Shown: one piece after another, positions 34,053 through 45,025 of the stretch
How the letters are laid out: the number at the start of each line of letters is the position of its first letter
How positions within the stretch are numbered: the first letter of the stretch is position 1
From: Lytechinus pictus
Lineage: Eukaryota > Echinodermata > Echinoidea > Temnopleuroida > Toxopneustidae
Direction: 5' to 3'
Assembly: GCF_037042905.1 (NCBI RefSeq)
Contig: NC_087256.1
Location: forward strand, 28,980,001 to 29,044,000
Length of the DNA stretch: 64,000 nucleotides
Made by a program: the position numbers and the translations under genes
Notes under the pieces: model-generated
The model's input: only the letters and a program-made list of their open reading frames with translations
What the model was told of the DNA's origin: nothing
Databases searched by the model: none

Positions 34053-34435
34053 ATAGGCGTGGATCCACTTCACAATTTGTCTACATAGTGCTTGAAATAT
34101 TGCTCATTCTGATCATTATAATTATCTTATTATGCATCTTGTTTAGGATCACAAACATTGCACAGAATGTTCAATTTTTAGGACAAAATGCATAAAATTC
34201 CCCCCCCCCAAAAAAAAAATTATCGCGCTTCGTGCTCGCAATAATTGAATAGGGCTTTTAAGAATATTGCATATCTATGTTTTTTATAAAAAAATAAAGC
34301 AGAGGTTTCTGTTAGGACTACCCCTTCTAAGAAACAAACAAAAATTATGTTTGAGTGGCCGATAAGGGAAAATGTGGATGAACAACTTTTTTTTGGCCCC
34401 TCCCCTTTTGGCGAAAGCTGGATTCACCCCTGTCA
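34053..34435. mobile_element. Small hAT-like element with a GCGAGC-type interior
   Basis: The right end, tggcgaaagctggattcacc followed by cctg, is the complement of caggggtgaatccagctttc, close to the element end at 8339. The left end cataggcgtggatcc is weaker. The interior at 34226 reads gcgcttcgtgctcgc, the satellite motif in reverse. It supports a link between these ends and that satellite. Confidence 0.5.
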
Positions 34436-34688
34436 CAGTACACTTATTTTGATGAAAGCGGTAGGCCAAATATTTTTTGTAGGCCTACAAATTATCCCTG
34501 CTTCCTCAACGATACCATGATATGCCCTCCCCCTACCCACGAAAATGTTTTTGTTTGTTTATGGTCAAAGTTAAAATCATATTTAAAAGTCTTTTGAATC
34601 ACATATTCATGGATTAATTTATCATAATCACACTCCCATAATACAGTGGATATAACCGTTTGCTAAAAGCTAATTCTAAGCGTATATA

Positions 34689-34933
34689 CACTCTAAATTA
34701 CAGGGATTTAAAATAAGTCTAGATGGATTGTAGTTAGGGACCAATCGATTTCTGGATTTTGTTTTAATCCTAAAGACTTAAATTTAAATCTCAAATGATT
34801 TAAATTCAAATTAAATTTAAATCTTTCGAGATTTAAAAAAGGAATCTGAAGGATTCAATTAAATCCGGAATTCGATTGGTCCCTAACTACAGTCCATGTG
34901 GACTAATTTTAAATCCCTGTAATTTAGAGTGTA
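34689..34933. mobile_element. 245-bp foldback MITE with CACTCTAAA ends and TA flanks
   Basis: The left arm cactctaaattacagggatt continues to tagggaccaatcga, and the right arm is its near complement over about 65 bp. TA borders both sides, as for Tc1/mariner-type insertions. The centre repeats atttaaatc words. Confidence 0.8.
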
Positions 34934-36002
34934 GATTGAGCGCAGGAGCGGAGCGACCGAGCGAGAAGTTTTGCGTGTTTAGAATGCGAAATTGGGCACA
35001 TTTAAGCACTTTGACTGCATTTAATGATGAAGCCACACATTAACAGAAGTATTACCCATTTGAAGATTTTTTTGTCTTGAAAAGTGGGGAGGGGATGATT
35101 GTACATGCCACGTACGTACTCCCCTCTCTGAAAAGTGTGGGGGGGGATGTATCCCCCATCCCCGCGGGATTTCCGCCCATGATGGTAGACACTATATACT
35201 GGTAGGCCTACTTAAGATACGATACGAGTATCATATTGATTGATCATTGATTGATTGATTTTTATTGATTTTATTTGGCAAGTCATCACAACATAATATA
35301 CAGTAGGCTAATTGCACAGGATGCCCGACGAAAGCTCGAAAGCTTATTTCCAGTGGGGTCCTCGACATTTATAGAATTACGATGATAAAATGTAGAATTA
35401 TGCTTTTTACACAAAGAAAAAAAAAACAGAATTTACTATCAGCAATAAAAAAGATATAGAGATGATATGTACAAGAAAAATATAAGAAGAAAAGAAGAAG
35501 AAAAAGAAGGAGGAGAAGGATTAAGAATATGCCGCTCTACGATGGAAGACATTCTCACCAAAAATCCCCAAACTTGCAGTAGATGAATTTGAAATTATTG
35601 AATGCTTCATATTTCGGCACTGCCGTCGCTCCAAAGGAAATATTTCCCAAACAGCTGAGCACGAGCAGGTAGAGAGTGAGAAACCGTAAACTGCATGAAA
35701 GGCGAAAAGGGTGGATAAGGGCCAAGGAGTGACAGCATTTTTCAACCTTCTAAAAAAAACACCCGCTGTCCCCCCTCGGCCCTCCCCATTTCAACCCTGC
35801 AATTTCTTAGATCTTTACAATACGGATGTTGTGTAAATGACGAAATCAATGGCGTCACCCACTCACTTTGTATTTGCTATTCTATCATGAAACCTGATAT
35901 ATTTCGCTATTATTTTGTTTATATGATTTCTCTGTGAACATTCAGAATTGTTGTATCATTCACGAGCGTTATATTACTCAAGAAACAAAATAAGGTATCT
36001 AA
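34934..36002. other. Intronic stretch with transposon-end fragments
   Basis: Holds one decayed satellite-like block at 34939, a possible right end of a gggcgg-type element (ccgcgggatttccgcccatg near 35161), an attgattgattgattttt tail near 35240 that looks like a minus-strand LINE end, and an AAG-rich tract at 35460-35520. No gene. Confidence 0.4.
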
Positions 36003-36890
36003 TAATGCGAGCGCAAAGCGTGAGCTTAATGTTTTTTTATTTCATAAATTTTGACCTGAAAATCGAACATTCTGAGCAATTTTTGTAATCATAAACAAGA
36101 TGCGTACCTAACTTAACAATAAATGCGAGTGCAAAGCGCAATTTGTTTTATAGTCCGACCTGACAACTGGGATTTTTAAGCACTTTTCGTTTTTATCAAC
36201 GAAATCTAAGAAAACAAAAAATGCAACTGGATTTTTTTTCAGTATATTGGAAAAGGGGACCTCTTATTGATTGTAGTGATTTATGAAAAGGATATACTTA
36301 TCTCACCGATGAAATAATTCGAGGGCGAAGCGCGAGAAGAAATTTTTATACATGTTTACACTACACTGAACCGAAAATTAAGATTTTAAACACTGTTTGA
36401 CTTGTAAGAAATTCATGAAGACGATTTTTTGTTTAAAAAAATGTAAGAACTGGGCATTTTATAATGTGTAATCGTGAAAAAAATGCTTACCTTACTAAAC
36501 AGTTAAAGAGGTTGCGATGCACGAGCTTGACAGACAAAAGGAATATTTCTATGACTATTACTAGGAATTTATCAAGGGGATAAATATCTCACTAAATAAA
36601 TGATGCGAGCGCTAAGCGCGTGCCGAAATTTCAATATTCAGAGCTTAAAAAATTCACATTTTAAGCATTGTTGCCATTTAGGAAAACTATTAGGCGGATA
36701 CTTTTGTCAATAAAATACCCTCCATAAATACAAGACTTCGAGATATTTCTGGGACATGCCTTATTGTGTCCCCCGCCTTTATTTTATTCATTCATATATT
36801 TATTTGTTTATTTTCTTCTCTTTTTTTTTTTTGGGGGGGGGGGGGTGGGTTCTCCCTTTCCCTCCCCCTCTTCTGACGCCCATGTTATCA
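36003..36890 (+). repeat. GCGAGC satellite fragment ending in a gggcgtca-type element end
   Basis: Motifs gcgagcgcaaagcgtgagc (36007), gcgagtgcaaagcgc (36124), gagggcgaagcgcgag (about 36320) and gcgagcgctaagcgcgtgc (36604) have AT-rich spacers like those at 8597. It ends with a G run and ctgacgcccatg (36874-36885), the complement of the outer-element end at 8209. The same pairing of satellite and ends therefore occurs twice. Confidence 0.6.
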
Positions 36891-37189
36891 TTGCAATTTA
36901 CCTACTGTGAATCAAGAAATAACTTCCTCATTGTCAAATCTAAAAGTGTAATGCTTCCGTCATTCTCGCCTACACTACGCGATTAAATATAGCAGCAGTG
37001 CTTAGTTTAAAATACAGCCATAGATGAATACTTTTTCACAAAGGAAAAAAAAAACCTTTCATTTGATAATAAAATACTATGGTTCGTTGACTTCAAATTA
37101 CATTTGCTTTGCATGAAACTTTTTTATTCATTTCATAATATTTTCACATCAATATAACAATCTCTTATAGACTTCATTTAGTTTGATAA

Positions 37190-37530
37190 AATAATTTTGA
37201 AATTATGAACAAAGTATCATTTCCTTTCCAAATTAATTGATCTATAATGACCTTTGACCTTGAACATGGAAGCTGAAATTATACTCACCTGTGAAAAACA
37301 GACATTATTACTGTTTGTTATTCATAATATCCAAGTTTGATACATTACAGACTTTTAATTCAACATTGGGTAAGATCTGTCTTTTTTTAAGTTGATGCAT
37401 TTTATTGAACCCAAATGACTTTTGACTTTGCTTAATAGTGACCTGAAATCCAAATCATCTATTTGCCCATATTCATCACTATTGTTATGTAAGTTGTTGG
37501 CAATAGATACTTACATCTTCAAAATTCAAA
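37190..37530. repeat. GACCTTTGACC-type dispersed repeat
   Basis: tgacctttgaccttgaacat, aaatgacttttgactttg and tgacctgaaatccaaat repeat at about 180-bp spacing, as at 260-780. Confidence 0.4.
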
Positions 37531-37724
37531 ATAATAAGCGTGTTTTTATTTGTTGATGCCACAACTTGGTTATATACCATGTATACGATCTATACCATAA
37601 TTACGTGCCCTCGGATTTCTTTTTCAAACTGATCATTGATAAGTCAGATAAGCTATCACTCTTACGTCTACATTTCATGAAAGATGTCCTTACAGGCCTA
37701 CACTTATATTGGGTATAAGTGTAG

Positions 37725-39820
37725 CCATTAATTAATAATGGTTGGATTTCAAAACAGTTTAAGATAGAAAAGGGTGTAAGGCAAGGGTGCCCTCTATCGG
37801 CTTTGTTATTTGTTTTAGTTGTTGAAGTAATGGCGTCACAGATAAGGTCAAACAAGAAAATCAGTGGTATTAAGATTCCATTCCACAAAGAACCATTTTC
37901 AAAAGAATTAAAGATCTCACAGTTAGCAGACGACACCGCTCTTTTTGTTAATTCCGTCCAGGCAGGAAATGTCGCAATTCAAGATGTTATTAAGTTCGGG
38001 GAATATTCTGGCTTAAAACTTAATTTAGATAAAACCAAAGTTATGCCACTTAATATAAATTATAATGAAACAAATGGTATATGCAACTTGGAATGGTCTG
38101 ATGAGCCAATTAAATATCTTGGGGTTGTATTGTGCAAGAACACAAATGACTTCAATGTCCTTAATTGGTCTGTAAAGATAGATAAAATTAAACGTATTAT
38201 AAATCTTTGGAAGATGAGAAATCTGACATACTATGGGAGAATAGTTATTATAAAAATGTTACTTATATCACAGTTAATATACTTAAGCACATGCTACATC
38301 ATGCCCCAAAATTATATCAAAGAACTTAATAAAATAATTCATTCATTTTTATGGAATTCTAAAAGAGAAAAAGTGAAAAGAGCTTACATTATTAATTCAC
38401 CCCAATATGGGGGTTTGGGTATGATTGATATAGATTCTAGATTGAAATCACTCACACTTTCTTGGTTACCAAAAATTGTAAGAGGTGATGATCCACCATG
38501 GAAATATATTTGTGAGTTTTGGTTACATAAATTAGGTGGTATACCATTATCTATTCAATGTAACTGTTCTCCAGTAGACATGATCAAATTATGCAAAAAA
38601 TATTCATTACCTATATTTTATACAGACCTACTTACTTCATGGGCTGAACTTCACTATCTTAATATACTCGAAGTAACTCAATTTGAAAATGAAATCATAT
38701 GGAATAATTCAAATATAAAACATGAAAACAAGTTACTGTATTTCAGAAAATGGTACGATGAGGGTATAGTTAAAGTACACCATTTAATTGAAAATGGTTC
38801 ATGGAAAAACTCTGAAAGTATTACAGACTTACTGTCGATGAATTCTCTTTGTATCTTATTTCAATATGCTAAAATTAAAACCGCTTTTCCAAAATATTGG
38901 TTCGATAAGTTGAACACTGCTCAGCTTGAAAATCAAGATGATCAACGAACGCAAAACGATAAATTTATTCAAATTAAAACCGGTGACTCAATTGACATTA
39001 CAATATCAAAAACAAAACAATTCTACACATATTTTGTAGATATAAAAAAGAATTTACACCCAACGGTGTTATATTTTTGGCAAGACAGTTTATCACTTGC
39101 AGAAGATTATGATTGGAGCAAATTGCTAAAATTTAAGTTTGGAAAATTATTTAATAACAGAGTTAAACAATATAATTTCAAATTGCTGCATCGGATTTTG
39201 CCGTATAAAGAGAATTTAGTTCGATGGAATATCACATCAGACATGACTTGTAACCATTGTAAACAAATTGAAACTCTAGATCATGTTTTGTTGCATTGTC
39301 CACATGTGAATTTATTTTGGCAAAAACTACGGTATTTCATTAAGATCCAGTTAAATGTGAATATTCAGATTAATGAGAAAACATTATTGATTGGCCACGA
39401 TGTTGAAAATGAAAACATGGCTTTTCTTAATGTAATTTTGGTTTTCGCACAATATACGATTTATAGAGTCTATATGTTGGCTCAGTTCACTTCAAAAAAA
39501 TTCAGCTATTTTTCTATGTTGTCAGATTTCAAGAGAGAATTAGTCATTAATTTAAGATTTCTTGAAAAGAGTAATAAGATAAAACTAACAGAAAAACAGT
39601 ACAACGAAATCAAAAGCCTGTGAAATGTGAAACTAATTGTATATATTGTTTGTGTTTGTTTATTGATTTCAATGTAAAAGAGTAACATGATAAAAATATC
39701 AGAAAAACAGTATAATGAAATCAAAAGGTTGTGAAATATGAAACTAATTGTATATATTGTATGTGTTTGATTATTGATTTTAATGTAATAAATACCTCTG
39801 ATGAGTACAAAAAAAAAAAA
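37725..39820 (+). mobile_element. 5'-truncated L1/Tx1-like LINE, sense in the intron
   Basis: The open frame runs from an in-frame TAG at 37722 to TGA at 39623. It encodes reverse-transcriptase motif GVRQGCPLSALLF, the QLADDTALF box, KYLGVVL, a long thumb region (YYGRIVIIKMLLISQLIY) and a C-terminal zinc-knuckle-like zf-RVT domain (RWNITSDMTCNHC, then LDHVLLHCPH). These are the marks of the L1/Tx1 group rather than CR1. The endonuclease and the first palm motif are lost. AATAAA near 39788 is followed by an A run at 39809. A 111-bp direct duplication covers the end of the frame and the 3' UTR (39565 and 39676). Confidence 0.85.
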
Positions 39821-39821
39821 T

Positions 39822-40070
39822 ATTGGGTAAACTTGGGTAAAATTTTAACCAGCACGAGGGTAATTATGAGTCCAACAAATTTGGGGAAGTATTTTACCCA
39901 ATGCGGGTAGCATATTGTCCAGTAATGTTAAAAAAAATAGCAGCAATTACTTTAGACTGGGCAAATTTTTTTTGAATACCCAAAAGAAATGCCCATGCAA
40001 TGTTGGTTGGACGCATAATTACCCTCATGGAGCAATTTTACCCAATATTTTTTAGAGTGTATACTTTAAA
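39822..40070. mobile_element. MITE with terminal CACTCTAAAAAATATTGGGTAA
   Basis: tattgggtaaa at 39822 is matched by tttacccaatattttttaga, then gtg, at 40030-40061. The interior repeats grown-apart gggtaa and ttaccc words. The outermost left bases are missing where it abuts the LINE A-tail. A relative lies at 50077-50240. Confidence 0.6.
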
Positions 40071-40149
40071 AAATGATTGTGATGACATAAAAAAAAACCT
40101 TTCAATTTTGACGACGCCGCCGTGGGAAAAGCGGTGCCTATGTATACAT

Positions 40150-40440
40150 ATGCAGGCGAGATAAAAATTGAAATGTTCTATATTTGATATAATGAAAAAA
40201 GTGAGTGTGTGACATCGTCAGCTATCTAGACTTTGATGTATTAAACAGTTATTGATAGTTTGTAACTATAATATGATGTAACTATTTTGTGAAAGCATGC
40301 TTAACTTTTAAAAGTCATATGAACCTTTTTTTAATCTTACATCTCACGTTGATGAAATTTTCAGTGTTATGCTTGTTTGATTAAAAAAAAATCTATTCAT
40401 GAGAAATAAATTTATTTTGGGGTGGACTTGACATTTAGTA
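40150..40440. mobile_element. Right half of a decayed TTAA-type foldback
   Basis: tttcagtgttatgcttgttt and ttggggtggacttgac match the right arm of the 3615 family. The left arm is missing. Confidence 0.6.
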
Positions 40441-41130
40441 AGTCATTTTGCTACATTCGATTAACTAAAGAACTTCCGTTCGCAACCTGTTCTATTGCAA
40501 TATAACTTACAATTACGCAATATGTATTATTTGAATTGCGCATGTTCTTTTTCTGTTTTTGTTGTTATTATTGAATTGCACATGACCGAGAATAAAAATT
40601 TTCTATGTATTTTGTTATCAAATGTATTCAAAATATTATTATTACTTGTTTATCAATTTATTTGTAAAATACAATGAGTGCTACTTTTATCATTATGATC
40701 TATCATTATCTATCATCATTATTTATCTATTCTTTTGTAAGGGGAGGGGGGGGGGTAGGGGATCCTCATCCCCAATGGAACATGTCTGCAATTATATAGA
40801 AACTGTTTTCCTTTTCCAATTAATAGATTCAACACTTATCAATCAGCGAATCCCCCTCAAACATCGAAAAAGAATGATGTCTCCAACAGCTGTCTCTATA
40901 TCTGTGATAATTTATATCTTTTATTTTTCATCACCGTAAGATGAAACACTACAATTTCAAAAATACTTCTTTTGTAGAATTTCATAGAATTATACGCATG
41001 ATTGGTTGATATGAGTCACGCCAATGGTAACATTGATTGTATCGTTTGGTCTAGAGCTCCGATGTTTTTATTTTCGATAACATAAATTATGTCCTTAATA
41101 TAATTTTGTATAATATTGTCTTTCAAATGA
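40441..41130. other. End of the intron, nothing recognised
   Basis: AT-rich with a G run at 40741-40760. Short frames only. Confidence 0.5.
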
Positions 41131-41141
41131 TTTTGTTTTAG

Positions 41142-44100
41142 GTGGACAACCTTGTCAAACGATGCGCAACTAAGGAACCAGAACTGCAGATGAACAATCA
41201 GAATGTAGAGGATCAACACAATGAGGTAACCACTGCCATGCAGAGGCTCCTGAATGATGTAAACAATGCCTACAGAATCAAAAGCAGAAAGCTGAAAGGG
41301 TATCATCAGAACCTCAAGACACAAATTCATACACTAGAAAAGAGATATGGTGACGCCTTAAATGGCGTGAAATCCAATGATCTACAGAAGATTGAAGGTA
41401 TCCGTAGTTCAATAGCCAGGATTGCACAGATAGATAAAGACACGCTGGGTAATCTTGAGACAGAGTATCTGTCTGTTCATAAATTTATGTGTAAAGATCT
41501 AGATTACTTGCTGAAAGAGGGTAATGGTGGCACTTCGGCTAAGGCCATTAAGAATAAAGCTCAAAGGAATAAGTTCAAACCATCTGGTAAAACTCGAATT
41601 ACTCTTGGGAGCATATCAGGATTCACCGATACCACCCCCGGGACTGCGATGACAGCAAAGATTAAGGTAAAGAAGGAGAAGGGTCATAGCAAGAAAAAGA
41701 GGAATGTGGAGAAGAATAAAAAGACAAACCAGAATGGAAAAGAGGAGCTGAAGAAGAAGAAGAATGGAGAAAATGGACTGAATGTTGTTGGGCAAATCAT
41801 AATAGGATCCAGCAAGCACATTTCGGGGGCCGCTAGTATGAATAAAACGGATACTACACAAAGGAACATCTCCAAGCCTGATGATAGTACTCGTCGTGAC
41901 CTCGAGAATATCACAAAACATAAGGGTCACACTTCCATTACAATGGAAGCACCCGGGAAGATGTTAATGTCTGCCGGTAATATTCGCAAGGACACCCGGA
42001 GCATCTCTGAGTCTTCTGATAGTTCGGTAGCCATTAAGAAATGTGGTAAAAAGAGGTTGAAATCCGCGGACGATAACCCCTTTTTCGACTCAGGGTGCAT
42101 CAATTCAAGGGAGGCAGCACGGAAAAGGTTCAAGTCTGGAGATGATGATCGTCCTAACCACAGGAGCATCTCAGAAGCTGCTGGTCAAGCTCACTCTGGG
42201 ACTAACACTGGACAGAAGGCATTGGAGTCCAGAGAATCTCCAGTTGTTATAGTTAAAAATGTACCGCCGCTCAAGAGAATTAATTCTGTTGATAACCATA
42301 CTCGTCCTGGTTCAGAAAGCATCGTACGATCTGCTGATCATAAGTATGCTGCATATGCAACAATTGCAAAGATAAGTCAGAATGAAGGAAGGTCTGCGCA
42401 TGGTCCATCTCTTGTGTTCACAGCGGTCACGGAATCTACTAATCACACTTCTGAAATATCTGTTGCGATGAAGTCGCAAGAGAAGAATTCAAAGCCTAAA
42501 ACTAGAATGGAAGCACATAGCACTAATATTCCCAAGCCTGATGGCAATGTTGGACTACTTGGGAGCATCTCGGATTCCACTCATGCAAAAATGGCGGGAG
42601 CCATGACGAAGAAAGTGCAGAAGAAGACATTGAAGCTTACAAATGATACTCATCTTGATTCTACAAGCATCCAAAGATCGAATTACTCCTTTGGGGCGGC
42701 CATTACAAAGGAAAAAGATGACAGAAGTTTCACGTCTTCACCTGCTTCTATGAGTTCACCTGGTAAAACATCTGCGCCTGTCTCTAAGAAAAAAGTAAAA
42801 GCGAATATATCAAAACCTCTAAGTGATATTCGTCTTGACCGTGGGGCGATCTCGGGTTCTAATCATACTTCTAGGTCAGTCGTCAGAAATACAGAAGGTC
42901 TTAGAAGGTGCAATTCTGAAGATAATTCCTGCTTGGGGCCAACAGGTCACAAGAATTGTTTGGCACAGAAAACTCAAATTTCCAAACCAGCTGATTCTCG
43001 CTTCCCCGGTAACATCCTAAGATCCAACATGTCTGTAGCAGAAATTAAGAAAGTAGACCCACAAGAGAAAAGATTTAAGATTCCAAGAAAACCGCCAAAT
43101 CAAGACATTCACCCTGTGACTACCACTGGAGCTTCTCTGGTGTCCGGAGAATCTCCAGCGACAATCGGTAAGAAAATACCAATGCTTAAGAGAATAAAGT
43201 CGGTTGATAATTCTATTCTTGATTCGGAGAGAATCTCTAGATGTACTGATCACTCTTCTGCGGAAAACATTAGCAAGAAAAGTCAGAATAAGTCGACGTC
43301 TGAATTTGATGCACACGTGGACCTCATGATGCTCCAAGGATCTACTAACTATACTACAGAAATGTGTACTGCGGAGAAAACTCAGGGGAAGCGTTTGAAG
43401 TCTGACCTTGGGAACATTTCAGAAGCTGGTGGTGACACATATAGTCCTACACCAACCATGAAAAAGAAAGGACAACTTGAAAAGGTAATAAAGCGCGAAT
43501 ATGACAATTGTTTTGACCCTAACCCCAACTCGAGAACTACTGTTTTTCATCAACTTCCTGGGAGCATCTCGGGATCCACTGATCAAAAATCTACGGGAGC
43601 CGTGAAGGAGAAAGCAGGTTTACAGGAGATAATTAAGAAATTAAATCGTACAGGTGATACTAATCTTGGGGCCGCCACTGCGAAGAAAACACAGGGGACA
43701 CTATCAAAGTCAACCGATAAAAGTCGAGACCTCGGGAGCAGCTCAGTCTCAACTATTCACACGTCTATAGCAACCAATGCAAAGAGAGTAGAGGAAAGTA
43801 GGTCCAAGGTTGCAAGTGATACCCGTCTTAACATAGATAGCTTTCCGGGATCAAGTCGGAAATTGGAAGTCGTGGGATCTATAGGCCTACAAGGATCGAT
43901 GTGGGGGCTGGCTAAGTACTCTGACCGAAGTGTGGCTATCCGCCATGGTTACGCAAATGGTATTGACATCATCGATGTAGCAGGTGAAAAGTACCAATAC
44001 ACTGCGAGGAAATGCTATGACTTTGTTTTCCAACGAGACAAGTCGATATGCATGTCAGTGGGTAATACAGAAGCACATATATACTCTCCCGATGGCTCCA

Positions 44101-44630
44101 AGAAAGCAACAATCCGCGTTAAAAACAACGGCAATTTTATCGCTGTGAACAAGAGTCCATCAGATGAAATCCTCGTTACCAACAATGGATATCAAGTCTA
44201 CATCTTTGACGAAGCGGAATTCAATCTTAAACATACCATTCGAACAGTACAGAGCAGGACAAGACAGGTATCTGCCACTTCATCAGGTTTGGTCGTCACC
44301 AGCTCGTGTTGTTACACAAAACCGAGTATTGTGGCGGTCTATGACAGGGAGGGGGATGCTGGCAAGCCCCTGATTGCTCCAAACGATATCTACCTGTATG
44401 TTGCCATAGATGAAAACGACAGAATTTACATAGCGAGTGTTGATTGGAAGAATAGTAAAATGGTGATTAGGCTCTATGATCTTGATGGTTTGAATCTAAA
44501 GGAAAGACTTGAGGTTGGTGCTCTTGATATACCGTTATGTGATTACTGGTGTACCTTAGTTTCTCTCTCCCCAGACTTGCTCGCTTTTGCTTGCCCCCAG
44601 AAGTTGTACTTTATCAGAGTTCCACTCTAA
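41142..44630 (+). CDS. TRIM-like gene 2, exon 2: coiled coil, basic linker, propeller-like end
   Basis: An uninterrupted frame from the splice acceptor at 41141 to TAA at 44628-44630, codons 206-1367 of the predicted protein. The first codon is GTG (Val), so this is an internal exon, not a start. A charged heptad-like region at about 206-340 fits the TRIM coiled coil. About 345-1110 is low-complexity, rich in Ser, Lys, Thr and Asp, with recurring phrases such as GSISGSTD and KKTQGKRLKS. A roughly 100-residue block is duplicated: ESPVVIVKNVPPLKRINSVD near 571 and ESPATIGKKIPMLKRIKSVD near 875. About 1112-1367 alternates hydrophobic strands with turns (AIRHGYANGIDIIDV, SVGNTEAHIYSPDG), like an NHL- or WD-type propeller of about 255 residues. 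The linker is far longer than in known TRIM proteins. Its role is unknown. Confidence 0.85.
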   Translation: MDNLVKRCATKEPELQMNNQNVEDQHNEVTTAMQRLLNDVNNAYRIKSRKLKGYHQNLKTQIHTLEKRYGDALNGVKSNDLQKIEGIRSSIARIAQIDKDTLGNLETEYLSVHKFMCKDLDYLLKEGNGGTSAKAIKNKAQRNKFKPSGKTRITLGSISGFTDTTPGTAMTAKIKVKKEKGHSKKKRNVEKNKKTNQNGKEELKKKKNGENGLNVVGQIIIGSSKHISGAASMNKTDTTQRNISKPDDSTRRDLENITKHKGHTSITMEAPGKMLMSAGNIRKDTRSISESSDSSVAIKKCGKKRLKSADDNPFFDSGCINSREAARKRFKSGDDDRPNHRSISEAAGQAHSGTNTGQKALESRESPVVIVKNVPPLKRINSVDNHTRPGSESIVRSADHKYAAYATIAKISQNEGRSAHGPSLVFTAVTESTNHTSEISVAMKSQEKNSKPKTRMEAHSTNIPKPDGNVGLLGSISDSTHAKMAGAMTKKVQKKTLKLTNDTHLDSTSIQRSNYSFGAAITKEKDDRSFTSSPASMSSPGKTSAPVSKKKVKANISKPLSDIRLDRGAISGSNHTSRSVVRNTEGLRRCNSEDNSCLGPTGHKNCLAQKTQISKPADSRFPGNILRSNMSVAEIKKVDPQEKRFKIPRKPPNQDIHPVTTTGASLVSGESPATIGKKIPMLKRIKSVDNSILDSERISRCTDHSSAENISKKSQNKSTSEFDAHVDLMMLQGSTNYTTEMCTAEKTQGKRLKSDLGNISEAGGDTYSPTPTMKKKGQLEKVIKREYDNCFDPNPNSRTTVFHQLPGSISGSTDQKSTGAVKEKAGLQEIIKKLNRTGDTNLGAATAKKTQGTLSKSTDKSRDLGSSSVSTIHTSIATNAKRVEESRSKVASDTRLNIDSFPGSSRKLEVVGSIGLQGSMWGLAKYSDRSVAIRHGYANGIDIIDVAGEKYQYTARKCYDFVFQRDKSICMSVGNTEAHIYSPDGSKKATIRVKNNGNFIAVNKSPSDEILVTNNGYQVYIFDEAEFNLKHTIRTVQSRTRQVSATSSGLVVTSSCCYTKPSIVAVYDREGDAGKPLIAPNDIYLYVAIDENDRIYIASVDWKNSKMVIRLYDLDGLNLKERLEVGALDIPLCDYWCTLVSLSPDLLAFACPQKLYFIRVPL

Positions 44631-44667
44631 TCCAACTCATGTAGTATAGTTTCCATGTTTGTTTGAT

Positions 44668-45025
44668 AAGTATAAAGTCGTGGTGTAGTGGTTCTGACTC
44701 TCGCCTTGTAAACAGAGGGTCGTGTGATCGAATCCCACCGCGGTCTGGCGTCCTTTGGCAAGGCGTTAATCCACACTCTGCCACTCTCGACCCAGGTGCT
44801 AAATGGGTACCCGGTAGGATGTGAAAGTCATTGTAGCTTGTCCAGTACTGTGTGGAATACTGGAATGACTGGAATACTCCCCAGGGAGTGGAGGCATACA
44901 TTGTGTGCGGGAATGACTGATTGAATCCGATGACCGGGGTAATAATGTATCTGTAAAGCGCTTTAATAGACACGTCGTTCCGATTGTATTAAGCTCTATA
45001 TAAAAGCGGATTATTATTATTATAA
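44668..45025 (+). repeat. tRNA-derived SINE just after TRIM gene 2
   Basis: A tRNA-like head with box A (tggtgtagtggttctgac) and box B (gtgatcgaatccc near 44727) is followed by a body with tgctaaatgggtacccggta, then aagctctatataaaagcgga, and an ATT-repeat tail. It starts about 38 bases past the stop codon, so it probably lies in the 3' UTR in sense orientation. Confidence 0.8.

Larger units (their letters stand above)
32683..41141 (+). other. Predicted 8459-bp phase-0 intron of TRIM gene 2
   Basis: The donor is GAA|gtaagt at 32683 and the acceptor is ttgattttgttttag| at 41141. Both are strong, and the phases agree (0 and 0). The intron holds foldbacks, hAT-like and TA-target MITEs, GCGAGC satellite pieces and an L1/Tx1-like LINE in the same orientation as the gene. 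32722-33281 is plain non-coding DNA. Confidence 0.75.

Noticed and set aside
41142-41144. GTG at 41142 as a translation start
   Set aside because: It directly follows a strong splice acceptor and continues the frame of the RING/B-box exon, so it is an internal codon.
41616-41930. 104-codon minus-strand frame
   Set aside because: It is antisense to the Lys-rich linker of TRIM gene 2, and Lys codons read as Phe/Leu on the other strand.
44675-44745. Possible tRNA gene after TRIM gene 2
   Set aside because: It has the same SINE organisation, with an ATT-repeat tail and no clean cloverleaf.
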